DNA of 64,000 nt from the NCBI GenBank assembly GCA_016124745.1, contig WGNC01000008.1, positions 1 to 64,000 on the forward strand, in the 5' to 3' direction. The notes below the pieces were generated by a model. The model had not been told where the DNA came from and did not search any database. It saw nothing but the letters and a program-made list of their open reading frames with translations. The position numbers and the translations under genes are program-made. Of the stretch, positions 24,706-34,013 are shown one piece after another. Position 1 is the stretch's first letter; every line of letters starts with the position of its first letter. The stretch is from Thiobacillus sp. Lineage in GTDB: Bacteria; Pseudomonadota; Gammaproteobacteria; Burkholderiales; Thiobacillaceae.

Positions 24706-27700
24706 TCAGGCGGCCTGGGCCGCCGGGCCGGGCGGCACTTCCTTGTCCTTGCCGAACACCGTCACGTACAGCGTCGGCAGGAACACCAGCGTCAACAATG
24801 TCGCCACCAACAGGCCGCCCATGATGGCGAACGCCATCGGTCCCCAGAACACGGTCGGCGCGATCGGCATCAGGCCGAGCACGGTGGACAGCGCGGCAAG
24901 CATCATCGGCCGCAGCCGGGTGGTCGCCGAGCCCAGCACCGCGTCGCGCACGCTGCGGCCGGCGGCGCGCTCCTCCTCGATCGAGACGATCAGGATCACC
25001 GCGTTCTTGGCGATCATGCCGATCAGCGCCAGGATGCCGAGGATGGCGACGAAACCGAGCGGCCGGTTGAACACCAGCAGCGACAGCACCACGCCGATCA
25101 GGCCCAGTGGCATGATCGCGAGCACCATCGCCAGCCGGCGGAAACTCACCAGCATCACCATCATCGCCAGCATCATGAGCAGGATCATGAGCGGCACGAC
25201 GGCGAACACCGAGGCCTGCGACTTCTGGCTCTCCTCGTACATCCCGCCGGTTTCGATCTTGTAGTGCTTGGGCAGCCCGGCGGAGAACTCGGCGATTTTC
25301 GGCGCCAGCGCGCTCACCACCGAATCGGGCAGCACGCCGGGAATCACGTCGGCGCGCACGGTGAGCGTCGGCACCCGGTCACGCCGCCACACCAGCGGCA
25401 ATTCCTGTTCCTCGGTGAAGGTCGCGAACTGGCGCAAAGGCACCATCCGACCGCTCGGGCTGGGGACCTGCAGCGAGCCCAGCGTCTGCAGCGAGGCCCG
25501 CTGTGCGTCGATCGCGCGTGCCACCACGTTGACCAGATAGATGTCGTCGCGCACCTGCGTCACCGTCGAGCCGGTGACGGCGGCGTTGAGGACGCTGGCC
25601 AGCGCGCTCGAACTGATCCCGAGCCGGCGCGCTTCGTCCTGGTTGACGTGGATGCGCAAGCGGCGTGCGGGCTCCATCCAGTCGTAGTTGATGTGGCGCG
25701 TGCGCGAGTCGGAACCCAGCAGCTGGGCCAGTTCGAGCGAAGTCCGGCGCACTTCGTCAGTGTCCGGGCCGGTCACGCGGTACTGCAGCGGCCAGCCGAC
25801 CGGCGGTCCGAGTTCGAGCGGAGAAACCCGTGCGACGACTTCGGGGAACTGCTCGGCCAGTGCTGTTTCCAGCTTTTGCTGCAGTCGTTCGCGTGCCTCG
25901 ATGTCCTTCGCGACGATCACGAACTGCGCGAAAAACGGGTTGGCGAGCTGGACGTTGAGCGTCAGGATGAAGCGGATCGCGCCGCGGCCGACATAGGTGC
26001 TGTAGTGATCGACATCGGGATCGTCCTTCAACACTGCTTCGAGGCGCTTGGCCTGCTCCTCGGTCGCGTAGATCGACGCGTTCTGGCGCAAGCTCATGTC
26101 GACCGTCAGCTCGGGTCGGTCGGAGGCCGGGAAGAACTGCCGCGACACGTTGCTCGACAGGACTAGCGCGGCGACGAAGGCCGCGAGCGTGACGCCGATG
26201 GTCAGCCACTTCATGCGGATCGCGCCCTGCAGGAAGGTGCCGTACAGCTGCAGCAGCTTGCCCGGCTTGACCTCGGCCTGTTGCTGCTTTGGCGGCTTCA
26301 GCAGCGCCTTGCCGATCAGCGGCGCGAAGATCACCGCCACCAGCCAGCTGACGATCAGCGAGATGGCCACCACCGAGAAGATCGAGAACGTGTACTCGCC
26401 GGCCGAGCTCTTGGCGAAGCCGACCGGAACGAAGCTCGCGATCGTGACCAGCGTGCCGATCAGCATCGGCGCGGCGAGCGTGCGGTAGGCAAAGGTCGCG
26501 GCCTGGTCCGGGCTGTCGCCGGCGCCCAGCCGGCGCAGCATCGCGTCGACGGTCGTCATCGCGTCGTCGACCAGCATCCCGAGCGCGATGATCAGCGCAC
26601 CCAGCGAGATGCGGTGCAGGTCGATGCTGGCCACGTCCATCACCGCGAACACGATCGCCATCGTAAGCGGGATGGCCAGCGCGACCACCGTGCCCGGGCG
26701 CACGCCAAGGGCGACGAAGCTGCACGCCAGGATGATGACGATCGCCTGCCACAGCGAGGTCATGAAATCGTTGATCGCGACATCGACGGTGGCAGCCTGG
26801 TCGGCCACCAGGGTCGGCTCGATGCCCTGCGGCAAATTCGTCTTGATGTCGGCCATTTCGGCGCGGACGTTCTCGCCGAGGGCGAGGATGTCGCCGGCGT
26901 CGCGCATGGCGATCGCGAGGCCGATCGCGGGCTTGCCGTTGACGCGGAACATCGGCTGCGGCGGGTCGGAAAAGCCGCGTCGCACCGTGGCGATGTCGCC
27001 GAGGCGGAAAATGCGGTCGCCGGCGACGATGTTGACGGCCTCGATTTCGCTCTCCGAATCGAAGGCCCCGCTGACGCGCAGGAACACGCGCTCCTGCTCG
27101 GTTTGGAGGGTGCCGGCCGGCCGGACCACGTTTTGCGCGCGCAAGGTCGCGATGATCGTCTGGTAGTCCAGACGCAGCCCCGCCAGGCGCTCGGTCGAGA
27201 ACTCGATGAAAATCTGCTCGTCCTGCGCACCCAGCACCTCGATCTTCGAGACGTCGGGCAGTTGCAGCAGGCGCGAGCGGGCGGTTTCGACGTAGTCGCG
27301 CAGCTCGCGGAAGGTGAAGCCGTCGGCGGTGAACGCGTAGATGATGCCGAAGGTATTGCCGAAATCGTCGTTGAAGAAAGGTCCGACGACGCCGGCCGGC
27401 AAGGTCTGGCGCATGTCGCCGACGTTCTTGCGGACCTGGTACCAGACGTCGGCCACAGCGTTGGGCGGCGTCGACTGCTTGAGGTCGACAAAGATCGTCG
27501 TCTGGCCGGCCGTCGTGTAGCTGCGCACAGTGTCGAGGTAATCGGTTTCCTGCAGTGTGCGCTCCAGGCGCTCGGTCACCTGCTTCATGGTTTCCTCGAC
27601 CGTGGCACCGGGCCAGGCGGCGGCGACGACCATGGTGCGGACGGTGAATGCGGGATCTTCGCCGCGACCGAGGCGGAGGAACGAAAGCGTGCCTGCGATC

Positions 27701-27774
27701 ACCGAAACGATCATCAGGAAGATGATCAACGAGCGCTTGGAGAGCGCCCATTCCGAAAGGTTGGGGCCGATCAC
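24706..27774 (-). CDS. RND-family efflux permease (AcrB-like)
   Basis: 1022 residues, typical for AcrB/MexB-type pumps: helix 1 at the N-terminus, a large periplasmic loop (about 35-330), helices 2-6, a second large loop (about 555-860) and helices 8-12. The helix-4 proton-relay region reads LGMLVDDAMTTVDAM, with the paired Asp intact, and the helix-10 Lys is in GMIAKNAVILIV. It is paired with the MFP gene that overlaps it by 4 nt. Substrates cannot be inferred; it looks like the HAE1-type organic-solute group rather than metal pumps. The Mrp genes continue in the same direction without a gap. Confidence 0.9.
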   Translation of the reverse strand: MIGPNLSEWALSKRSLIIFLMIVSVIAGTLSFLRLGRGEDPAFTVRTMVVAAAWPGATVEETMKQVTERLERTLQETDYLDTVRSYTTAGQTTIFVDLKQSTPPNAVADVWYQVRKNVGDMRQTLPAGVVGPFFNDDFGNTFGIIYAFTADGFTFRELRDYVETARSRLLQLPDVSKIEVLGAQDEQIFIEFSTERLAGLRLDYQTIIATLRAQNVVRPAGTLQTEQERVFLRVSGAFDSESEIEAVNIVAGDRIFRLGDIATVRRGFSDPPQPMFRVNGKPAIGLAIAMRDAGDILALGENVRAEMADIKTNLPQGIEPTLVADQAATVDVAINDFMTSLWQAIVIILACSFVALGVRPGTVVALAIPLTMAIVFAVMDVASIDLHRISLGALIIALGMLVDDAMTTVDAMLRRLGAGDSPDQAATFAYRTLAAPMLIGTLVTIASFVPVGFAKSSAGEYTFSIFSVVAISLIVSWLVAVIFAPLIGKALLKPPKQQQAEVKPGKLLQLYGTFLQGAIRMKWLTIGVTLAAFVAALVLSSNVSRQFFPASDRPELTVDMSLRQNASIYATEEQAKRLEAVLKDDPDVDHYSTYVGRGAIRFILTLNVQLANPFFAQFVIVAKDIEARERLQQKLETALAEQFPEVVARVSPLELGPPVGWPLQYRVTGPDTDEVRRTSLELAQLLGSDSRTRHINYDWMEPARRLRIHVNQDEARRLGISSSALASVLNAAVTGSTVTQVRDDIYLVNVVARAIDAQRASLQTLGSLQVPSPSGRMVPLRQFATFTEEQELPLVWRRDRVPTLTVRADVIPGVLPDSVVSALAPKIAEFSAGLPKHYKIETGGMYEESQKSQASVFAVVPLMILLMMLAMMVMLVSFRRLAMVLAIMPLGLIGVVLSLLVFNRPLGFVAILGILALIGMIAKNAVILIVSIEEERAAGRSVRDAVLGSATTRLRPMMLAALSTVLGLMPIAPTVFWGPMAFAIMGGLLVATLLTLVFLPTLYVTVFGKDKEVPPGPAAQAA

Positions 27775-28889
27775 GGCTGTGCCTTCAGCATGCGGACTTG
27801 CTGGCCGGGACGCAGCGCCTGGACCCCTGCGGTCACCACGACGTCACCCGGCGCGAGGCCCGATCCGACCTCGACGTAGGCTGCGGTGTACGCGCGAACC
27901 TGGACGCTGCGTGCCGAAACGGTCGAGGATTTGGGATCGACGACCCACACCGCGGTTTTTTCGCCCGAGCGGGTCAGCGCCGAGACCGGGATATCAATGC
28001 CGGGCGTGCTGTCGAGCTGCATGTTCCCGGTCACCGTGCTGCCCAGGCGCATCGCTGCGGGCGCATTGTGCAGTCGCACCTGGACGCGGAAGGTGCCGGT
28101 CACCGGATCGGCACGCGGGGAGACCCGGTACACCCGCCCGGCGGCAGTCACTTCCGGATCGCTGCTTAGCGCAACTTTGATGGCAGGGTTGGCCGGCGCA
28201 CTGTCCTTGACCGACCCGGGCACGTCGAAAACGGCTTCGAGTGCGTCTTCGCGGGCGAGCTCGATGATCATGCGCCCGGCCGGCACCACTTCGCCGGGTT
28301 CCGCACCGCGGGCCGTCACCACCCCGGCTGCGTTGGAAACGAGGCGGGTATAGCTCAGACGGTTCTGCGCCAGGTCGACCAACGACTGCACCGATTCGAT
28401 CTGTGACTGCGCGACCTTGAACCGCGCTTCGGCCTGCTCGAAGGTGGCGCGCGAGACCGCATTCTCCTTGATCAGGTCCTGCATGCGTGCGTAGTTGCTT
28501 TGCGCCTCGATCCATTGCGCTTTCGCCGCAGCCAGCTGCGCCCTCGCAGATTGCAGATTGCTTTCCTCATTCATGGGATCCAGCCGTGCAATCAGCTGGC
28601 CGGGCACGACCTTGTCACCGATATCGACGGTGCGCTCGATCAGCTTGCCGTCGATGCGGAACGACTGGTTGATTTCGGATTGGGCCTGCACACGGCCGGT
28701 GAGGGTGACCGTGCTGCCGATCGAGCGCTGCTCGATCGTCGTTACCCGAACCGGGCGGATCTCAGCGGCGGGGGGCTCTGCGGTGCGCTGGCAGGCTGGC
28801 AGCAACACCAGGCTTGCAATCGCCAGGAGCATCGGCGTCCTGGGGGCGGGATTCGCTCGATGGGTGATGAAAGTAGCAGACACGTGCAT
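27771..28889 (-). CDS. RND efflux periplasmic adaptor (membrane fusion protein), lipoprotein
   Basis: 372 residues. The signal peptide ends in lipobox LLPAC near residue 33, so the protein is probably lipid-anchored. The adaptor domains are visible: RVTTIEQRSIGSTVTLTG, a lipoyl half, a long coiled hairpin (about 105-175), GVVTARGAEPGEVVPAG for the second lipoyl half, and a beta-barrel with a C-terminal PGDVVVTAGVQALRPGQ. It joins the RND pump to an outer-membrane channel such as the one at 15828-17258. First gene of the minus-strand unit. Confidence 0.9.
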   Translation of the reverse strand: MHVSATFITHRANPAPRTPMLLAIASLVLLPACQRTAEPPAAEIRPVRVTTIEQRSIGSTVTLTGRVQAQSEINQSFRIDGKLIERTVDIGDKVVPGQLIARLDPMNEESNLQSARAQLAAAKAQWIEAQSNYARMQDLIKENAVSRATFEQAEARFKVAQSQIESVQSLVDLAQNRLSYTRLVSNAAGVVTARGAEPGEVVPAGRMIIELAREDALEAVFDVPGSVKDSAPANPAIKVALSSDPEVTAAGRVYRVSPRADPVTGTFRVQVRLHNAPAAMRLGSTVTGNMQLDSTPGIDIPVSALTRSGEKTAVWVVDPKSSTVSARSVQVRAYTAAYVEVGSGLAPGDVVVTAGVQALRPGQQVRMLKAQP

Positions 28890-29235
28890 CTCCTCTTGGC
28901 GTTGGGCGTTCCGGTGCAGTTTGCGGCGTCGATACGTCAGCGATCTGACAGATTTTATGCCACATCCGGCCTGTTTCCGTGAAATCTTGCAGATTCGCCT
29001 TCGTATCTCCGCTAGCCGTTGTCGATGCTATGGTTGACTTGCAGGCAATTTCAAGTCGTTCGCCCAGGCGCTGCAAAAATTCGCATGGAGCAATCCCATC
29101 ATCCGGTCGGGAGCACTCGTTTTTCTCAGGCCTTCGCCTGCGGGCAGCATGCGGCTGTCGTTGCATGCCGGGCGCATGGCTATAATCACCGGTTTTCAGC
29201 GCCGGTCGGTCTGCCCGGCGACCCAGGGAATCACC
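28890..29235. other. Divergent promoter region between the efflux unit and trpG
   Basis: About 346 bp without a gene. A TATAAT at 29181-29186 is a good -10 for trpG, but no matching -35 at the usual distance is clear. No attenuator-like leader peptide with Trp codons was found before trpG. Confidence 0.45.
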
Positions 29236-29805
29236 ATGCTTCTGATGATCGACAACTACGACAGCTTCACCTACAACCTCGTGCAGTATTTCGGCGAGTT
29301 GGGCGAGGACGTCAGGGTCATCCGCAACGATGAGATCGACGTCGCCGGGATTGCGGCGCTGAAGCCCGATCACATCGTCGTCTCGCCGGGCCCCTGTACG
29401 CCCAACGAAGCGGGCGTGTCGGTGCCGCTGATCCAGGAATTCGCCGGCAAGGTGCCGATCCTCGGCGTTTGTCTCGGCCACCAGAGCATCGGCCAGGCAT
29501 TCGGCGGCAGAATCGTCCGCGCCAGGGAACTGATGCACGGCAAGACATCGATGATTTATCACACCGACAGCGGCGTGTTCAAGGGCCTGCCGAATCCCTT
29601 CCGCGCGACGCGCTACCATTCGCTGGTGATCGAGCGCGAATCGCTGCCGGATTGCCTGGAAATCACCGCGTGGACCGACGACGGCGAGATCATGGGCGTG
29701 CGCCACAAGGCGCTCATTGTCGAAGGGGTGCAGTTCCACCCCGAGTCCATCCTCACCGAACACGGCCACGCCATGCTCGCCAACTTCCTGAAGGAGCGCG
29801 TGTGA
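29236..29805 (+). CDS. trpG: Anthranilate synthase glutamine amidotransferase component
   Basis: 189 residues, class I glutamine amidotransferase. N-terminus [19 protein letters not shown] is diagnostic for TrpG/PabA. The catalytic triad is visible: Cys in GVCLGHQ (near 79), His and Glu in VQFHPES (near 168-170). It supplies ammonia to the TrpE subunit, which is not in this window. Its TGA overlaps the trpD ATG. PabA activity is also possible, as in many bacteria with one shared enzyme. Confidence 0.93.
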   Translation: MLLMIDNYDSFTYNLVQYFGELGEDVRVIRNDEIDVAGIAALKPDHIVVSPGPCTPNEAGVSVPLIQEFAGKVPILGVCLGHQSIGQAFGGRIVRARELMHGKTSMIYHTDSGVFKGLPNPFRATRYHSLVIERESLPDCLEITAWTDDGEIMGVRHKALIVEGVQFHPESILTEHGHAMLANFLKERV

Positions 29806-30821
29806 TGCAGTACAAGGATCTGCTGACTTTGCTGCTAGAGCGCCAGGACCTGCCGCGCGATGCCATGCTGCTGGCGATGCGCGCGCTGATGGGGGGCGAA
29901 TACACGCCCGCGCAGATTGCCGGCTTGCTGATCGCGCTGCGCATGAAGGGCGAGACTGTGACCGAGATCGCGGCGGCAGCCGACGTCATGCGCGAGCTTT
30001 CTACCCGGGTGCCTCTGGCGGGCGTCGAGCATCTGGTCGATACCTGTGGCACCGGCGGCGACGGTGCCCACACTTTTAACATCTCCACTGCCGCAGCGTT
30101 TGTCGCGGCGGCGTGCGGCGCGCGCGTGGCCAAACACGGTGGACGTTCGGTGTCGTCCACCTCGGGCAGCGCCGACGTGCTGGAAGCGCTGGGGGTGAAC
30201 GTCAACCTGTCGCCGGAACGGGTGGCGGAAGCGGTGAAGACGATCGGGGTCGGCTTCATGTTCGCGCCCAATCACCACAGTGCGATGAAGCATGCCGCCC
30301 CGGTGCGGCGCGAGCTCGGCGTGCGCACGCTGTTCAATCTGCTCGGTCCGCTCACCAACCCGGCGGGCGCGCCGAACCAGGTGATGGGGGTGTTCAATCG
30401 CGAACTGACCGGAACGCTGGCGCGCGTGCTGCATACGCTGGGCAGCCGGCATGTGCTGGTCGTCCACGCCGAGGAAGGGCTCGATGAAATCAGCCTGGCG
30501 TCGCCCACCTTCGTGGCCGAACTGAAGGACGGACATGTCTCCGAATACGAACTCGAGCCCGGACTGTTCGGCCTGCCACAGGTGGCGGCGAGCGAACTTG
30601 TCGTGAACGGCAAGGATGAAGCCGTCGAGATGCTGCTTGCCGCGCTGGAGAACCGCCACCCCGGTGCCGCTGCCATCGTCGCGCTCAATGCCGGCGCGGC
30701 AATTTACGTGGCGGGTCGTGCCGCCAGCCTGATGGAAGGGGTTGCCATGGCGCGGCAGGCGATCGCCAGCGGGGCCGCGCGCGACGTGCTCGAACACTAT
30801 CGTCGCTTCAGTTGCAGTTGA
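29805..30821 (+). CDS. trpD: Anthranilate phosphoribosyltransferase
   Basis: 338 residues starting at the ATG inside the trpG stop. Conserved motifs: DTCGTGGDGAHTFNIST (PRPP binding), KHGGRSVSSTSGSADVLEALG, and the FNLLGPLTNPA region. It transfers phosphoribose to anthranilate in tryptophan synthesis. The next operon gene should be trpC, but a GxxExxY gene with inverted repeats lies between them. Confidence 0.94.
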   Translation: MQYKDLLTLLLERQDLPRDAMLLAMRALMGGEYTPAQIAGLLIALRMKGETVTEIAAAADVMRELSTRVPLAGVEHLVDTCGTGGDGAHTFNISTAAAFVAAACGARVAKHGGRSVSSTSGSADVLEALGVNVNLSPERVAEAVKTIGVGFMFAPNHHSAMKHAAPVRRELGVRTLFNLLGPLTNPAGAPNQVMGVFNRELTGTLARVLHTLGSRHVLVVHAEEGLDEISLASPTFVAELKDGHVSEYELEPGLFGLPQVAASELVVNGKDEAVEMLLAALENRHPGAAAIVALNAGAAIYVAGRAASLMEGVAMARQAIASGAARDVLEHYRRFSCS

Positions 30822-30823
30822 TA

Positions 30824-30850
30824 CACAAGGAGGACGCGGAGGGCGCAGAG
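30824..30850 (+). repeat. Left 27-bp inverted repeat of the GxxExxY element
   Basis: Starts CACAAGGAGGACGCG and ends GGGCGCAGAG, 2 nt after the trpD stop. It is the inverse of 31239-31265 with 24 of 27 positions matching. It also supplies the GGAGG-like ribosome site for the gene at 30853. Confidence 0.8.
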
Positions 30851-30852
30851 TG

Positions 30853-31266
30853 ATGCGTGAGGCGCTGAATCATGTGGGCGAGCGCATTATTGGCGCAGCG
30901 CTGAAAGTACATACTGCACTTGGCCCCGGCCTGTTGGAAAGTGCTTACGAAGCGTGCCTGGCGCATGAGCTTTCTAAAGCGGGTTTGCACACCGCAAGGC
31001 AGGTTGCACTACCGTTGCGCTACGACGGCGTGGAACTGGATTGTGCATACAGATTGGATTTGGTAGTCGAAAGCCTGATTGTGGTTGAACTCAAGAGTGT
31101 CGAAAAGTTATTGCCTATTCACTCCGCACAGTTGATTGCATACCTGAAGATGGGTCAGTACCCGCTCGGCTATCTTTTGAATTTCAATACCCTCCACTTG
31201 CGCGACGGCGTCAAGCGACTGATTAATTCCTCGTGTGCCTCTGCGCCCTCCGTGCCCTCTTTGTGA
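30853..31266 (+). CDS. GxxExxY protein, PD-(D/E)XK nuclease-like
   Basis: 137 residues. It has the family signature GPGLLESAYEACLAHEL (Gly..Glu..Tyr), then the strand pair RLDLVVESLIVVELKSV, whose Asp and Glu-x-Lys match the PD-(D/E)XK nuclease core (Pfam PDDEXK_3 type). The ATG at 30853 uses a GGAGG site inside the left inverted repeat, and the last residues (ASAPSVPSL) are encoded by the right inverted repeat. It interrupts trpD-trpC. Such genes are widespread and uncharacterised; a nuclease or mobility role is inference. Confidence 0.82.
   Translation: MREALNHVGERIIGAALKVHTALGPGLLESAYEACLAHELSKAGLHTARQVALPLRYDGVELDCAYRLDLVVESLIVVELKSVEKLLPIHSAQLIAYLKMGQYPLGYLLNFNTLHLRDGVKRLINSSCASAPSVPSL
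31239..31265 (-). repeat. Right 27-bp inverted repeat of the GxxExxY element
   Basis: Inverse of 30824-30850 with three mismatches. It encodes the tail of the GxxExxY protein, whose stop is completed just outside it. A second copy lies in the tandem duplication at 31394-31420. Confidence 0.8.
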
Positions 31267-31273
31267 GAATTTC

Positions 31274-31381
31274 ATGAGCGACATCCTCGAAAAGATCCTC
31301 GCCACCAAGCGCGATGAAATCGCGGCGGGCCTGGCTACCGTGCCGCTGGTCGAGATGCGGGCGCGCGCCGAAACTGATTAA
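31274..31381 (+). pseudogene. Truncated trpC 5' copy (35 codons)
   Basis: Starts with the same [20 protein letters not shown] as trpC and ends after ETD at a TAA created by the duplication junction. It is a by-product of the 155-bp tandem repeat, too short to be an enzyme. If translated it would give a 35-residue peptide directly before real trpC. Confidence 0.85.
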
Positions 31382-31428
31382 TTCCTCGTGCGCCTCTGCG
31401 CCCTCCGTGCCCTCTTTGTGAGAATTTC

Positions 31429-32220
31429 ATGAGCGACATCCTCGAAAAGATCCTCGCCACCAAGCGCGATGAAATCGCGGCGGGTCTGGCTACCGTACCG
31501 CTGGCCGAGATGCGGGCGCGCGCCGAAGCGGCTGCGCGGCCGCGCGATTTCGTCGGCGCGCTGCGCGCGAAGCTTGCTGCCGGGCTGCCGGCGGTGATCG
31601 CCGAAATCAAGAAAGCCAGCCCGTCCAAGGGCGTGATCCGGCCCGACTTCCGACCGGCCGAGATCGCCGCCAGCTATGCCGCGGGCGGTGCGGCCTGCCT
31701 GTCCGTGCTGACCGACCGCGACTATTTCCAGGGCAGTGCCGATTACCTGATTCAGGCGCGTGCCGCGTGTTCGCTGCCGGTGCTGCGCAAGGACTTCATC
31801 ATCGATCCTTACCAGGTCTATGAAGCGCGTGCGATGGGGGCGGATTGCATACTGCTGATCGTCGCCGCGCTGGAATTGCCTGCGATGCAGGCGCTCGAAG
31901 CACTGGCGTTTGAACTGGGGATGGCGGTGCTGGTGGAGTCGCATAACGCCGACGAACTCGACGCCGCGCTGCAGCTGAAAACGCCGCTGCAGGGCATCAA
32001 CAATCGCAACCTCAGGACCTTCGAGGTCAGCCTCGACACCACGCTGGCGTTGTTGCTGAAGGTCGGCGAGGACCGCATCGTCATCACCGAATCCGGCATC
32101 CTTGCGCCGGCCGATGTCGCGCGCATGCGCAGCCATCAGGTCAACGGGTTTCTGGTCGGCGAGGCGTTCATGCGGGCGGCTGATCCGGGGGTTGAGCTGG
32201 CGCGGCTGTTTACGGCCTGA
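31429..32220 (+). CDS. trpC: Indole-3-glycerol phosphate synthase
   Basis: 263 residues, a single-domain (beta/alpha)8 enzyme. Catalytic residues appear in [11 protein letters not shown] (Glu, Lys), [12 protein letters not shown] (Lys, Asp), VESHN, GINNRNL and ITESGI. It converts carboxyphenylamino-deoxyribulose phosphate to indoleglycerol phosphate. The start lies in the second copy of the 155-bp duplication, so its ribosome site (weak, GAGAATTTC) is itself duplicated. No trpF follows in the window. Confidence 0.94.
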   Translation: MSDILEKILATKRDEIAAGLATVPLAEMRARAEAAARPRDFVGALRAKLAAGLPAVIAEIKKASPSKGVIRPDFRPAEIAASYAAGGAACLSVLTDRDYFQGSADYLIQARAACSLPVLRKDFIIDPYQVYEARAMGADCILLIVAALELPAMQALEALAFELGMAVLVESHNADELDAALQLKTPLQGINNRNLRTFEVSLDTTLALLLKVGEDRIVITESGILAPADVARMRSHQVNGFLVGEAFMRAADPGVELARLFTA

Positions 32221-32295
32221 TTTGCGTTTCGTTGGCCGGGCTGCCCCCCGGCCAATGGTCAGCAGTCCTCCCCGCATTCTCGCTAATGTTGACAG

Positions 32296-32321
32296 CCCTT
32301 CGACAAGCTCAGGGCGAACGG
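32296..32321 (+). repeat. REP-like dispersed element
   Basis: Core TTCGACAAGCTCAGGGCGAA, nearly the same as 12665-12689 and the inverted copy at 58757-58780. Lies between trpC and the convergent HerA-like gene. Confidence 0.7.
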
Positions 32322-32368
32322 CTCTGAGATATCACCGACTTGCGGCGCGCAATCCGCAAAGCAGACGA

Positions 32369-33883
32369 TTACCGCTTCCCCCCGAACAGACCACCCAGCA
32401 CCCCGCGAATGATCGAACGCCCCGCCTGGCTGCCGATGGCCCGTGCAGCCGATTTGGTGAATGCCTCCAGCGCGCCTTCCCTGCGGCCGCTTCCCCCCAG
32501 AATATCGCCGAGCGCCCCGCCCAGCCCACCGACGTTCGCTGCAGGCTGCTTCGCTGCCTTCGCCTGTTGCTTTGCTTCGGCTTCTGCGGCTGCAGTCTGA
32601 GCCGCCTTTTCTGCGCGCGCCTTGAGCGATTCGTAGGCAGACTCGCGGTCGACGGGCTTGTCGTAGGCGCCGGCCACCAGCGAGGTCCGCATCAGTTGCT
32701 GGCGCTGGGCCGGGGTGATGGGGCCGATCTGTCCCTGCGGCGGCACGATGAAGGCGCGCTCGACGATGCCGGGGCGGCCCTTTTCGTCGAGGAAGGAGAC
32801 CAGGGCTTCGCCGACACCGAGTTCGGTGATGACTGTCGCTTCGTCGAGCGCTGCATTGTCGCGCATGGTTTCGGCTGCCGCCTTGACCGCCTTCTGGTCG
32901 CGCGGGGAGAAGGCGCGCAGCGCGTGCTGCACCCGGTTGCCAAGCTGCGACAGCACCTTGTCGGGCACGTCGGCCGGATTCTGGGTGACGAAATAGACGC
33001 CCACGCCTTTGGAGCGGATCAGGCGTACCACCTGTTCGATTTTTTCCACCAGCGCGTCGGGGGCGTCACTGAACAGCAGGTGCGCTTCGTCGAAAAAGAA
33101 CACCAGCTTGGGTTTGTCGAGGTCGCCCGCCTCGGGCAGGTTCTCGAACAGCTCGGACAGCAACCACAGCAGCAGCGTGGCGTACATCTTGGGCGACTGC
33201 ATGAGCTGGTCGGCCGACAGGATGTTGATGACGCCGCGCCCGCGGTCGGTCTGGATGAGGTCGGCGATGTTGAGCATGGGTTCGCCGAAGATCTGCTCGC
33301 CGCCCTGCGATTCCAGCGTCAGCAGGCCGCGCTGGATGGCGCCGATGGAGGCGGTCGAGACGTTGCCGTAGTCGGTGGTGAACTGCTTCGCGTTCTCGCC
33401 GACGAAGGCGAGCATCGCGCGCAGGTCCTTGAGGTCGAGCAGTAGCAGGCCGTTGTCGTCGGCGACCTTGAACACCAGGTTCAGCACACCGCTCTGGGTG
33501 TCGTTCAGATCTAGCATGCGTCCCAAGAGCAGCGGTCCCATGTCGGACACGGTGGCGCGCACCGGGTGGCCGCTGTTGCCGAACGGATCCCACAGGGTGA
33601 CCGGGTAGCCCTGGTAGGCGAAGTCCTCGAGTTTCAGCGACTCGACCCGCTCGGCCACTTTCTTGTTGCCGCCCCCGGCCTGGGAAATGCCCGACAGGTC
33701 GCCCTTCACGTCGGACATGAAACACGGCACGCCGATGCTGGAGAAATGCTCGGCCAGCGTCTGCAGGGTGACGGTCTTTCCAGTGCCGGTGGCACCCGTG
33801 ATGAGGCCGTGGCGGTTGGCCATGTGCGGCAGAAGGAAGAGTTCGGTGTGGGTGTTCTTGGCAATGAGCAGGGGGTCGGCCAT
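32369..33883 (-). CDS. HerA-like ATPase (DUF853 family)
   Basis: 504 residues. Walker A GATGTGKT is near residue 29; Walker [13 protein letters not shown] near residue 240; an Arg/sensor region reads [12 protein letters not shown]. The C-terminus has an Ala/Lys/Glu-rich coiled stretch (about 425-450) and a Gly-rich tail ([14 protein letters not shown]), as in other members. The family resembles DNA-translocating HerA/FtsK ATPases; its cellular role is not established. It stands alone on the minus strand. Confidence 0.85.
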   Translation of the reverse strand: MADPLLIAKNTHTELFLLPHMANRHGLITGATGTGKTVTLQTLAEHFSSIGVPCFMSDVKGDLSGISQAGGGNKKVAERVESLKLEDFAYQGYPVTLWDPFGNSGHPVRATVSDMGPLLLGRMLDLNDTQSGVLNLVFKVADDNGLLLLDLKDLRAMLAFVGENAKQFTTDYGNVSTASIGAIQRGLLTLESQGGEQIFGEPMLNIADLIQTDRGRGVINILSADQLMQSPKMYATLLLWLLSELFENLPEAGDLDKPKLVFFFDEAHLLFSDAPDALVEKIEQVVRLIRSKGVGVYFVTQNPADVPDKVLSQLGNRVQHALRAFSPRDQKAVKAAAETMRDNAALDEATVITELGVGEALVSFLDEKGRPGIVERAFIVPPQGQIGPITPAQRQQLMRTSLVAGAYDKPVDRESAYESLKARAEKAAQTAAAEAEAKQQAKAAKQPAANVGGLGGALGDILGGSGRREGALEAFTKSAARAIGSQAGRSIIRGVLGGLFGGKR

Positions 33884-34013
33884 GGCGGGTCCTGAGTGCG
33901 ATGAGATACGCCGATTCTAGCGAGTTCAGACGCGCCACGGGTCAGGCAATGTGCAGAAGCTCGCACTAAACGTTGCGGGTATCATCGTTGTGTCAGCGTT
34001 CAGGAGCCGTATC

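Larger units (their letters stand above)
31218..31527 (+). repeat. 155-bp tandem duplication (31218-31372 and 31373-31527)
   Basis: Two adjacent direct copies with an exact 155-bp offset and about four mismatches. Each holds the end of the GxxExxY gene including its right inverted repeat, the trpC ribosome region and the first 33 codons of trpC. Only the second copy continues into functional trpC. The few differences suggest an old but recognisable event. Confidence 0.9.

Noticed and set aside
25757-27751. 664-codon minus-strand frame inside the RND gene, and long plus-strand frames at 24685-27879
   Set aside because: Frame shadows of the RND permease; Arg-rich and without domains.
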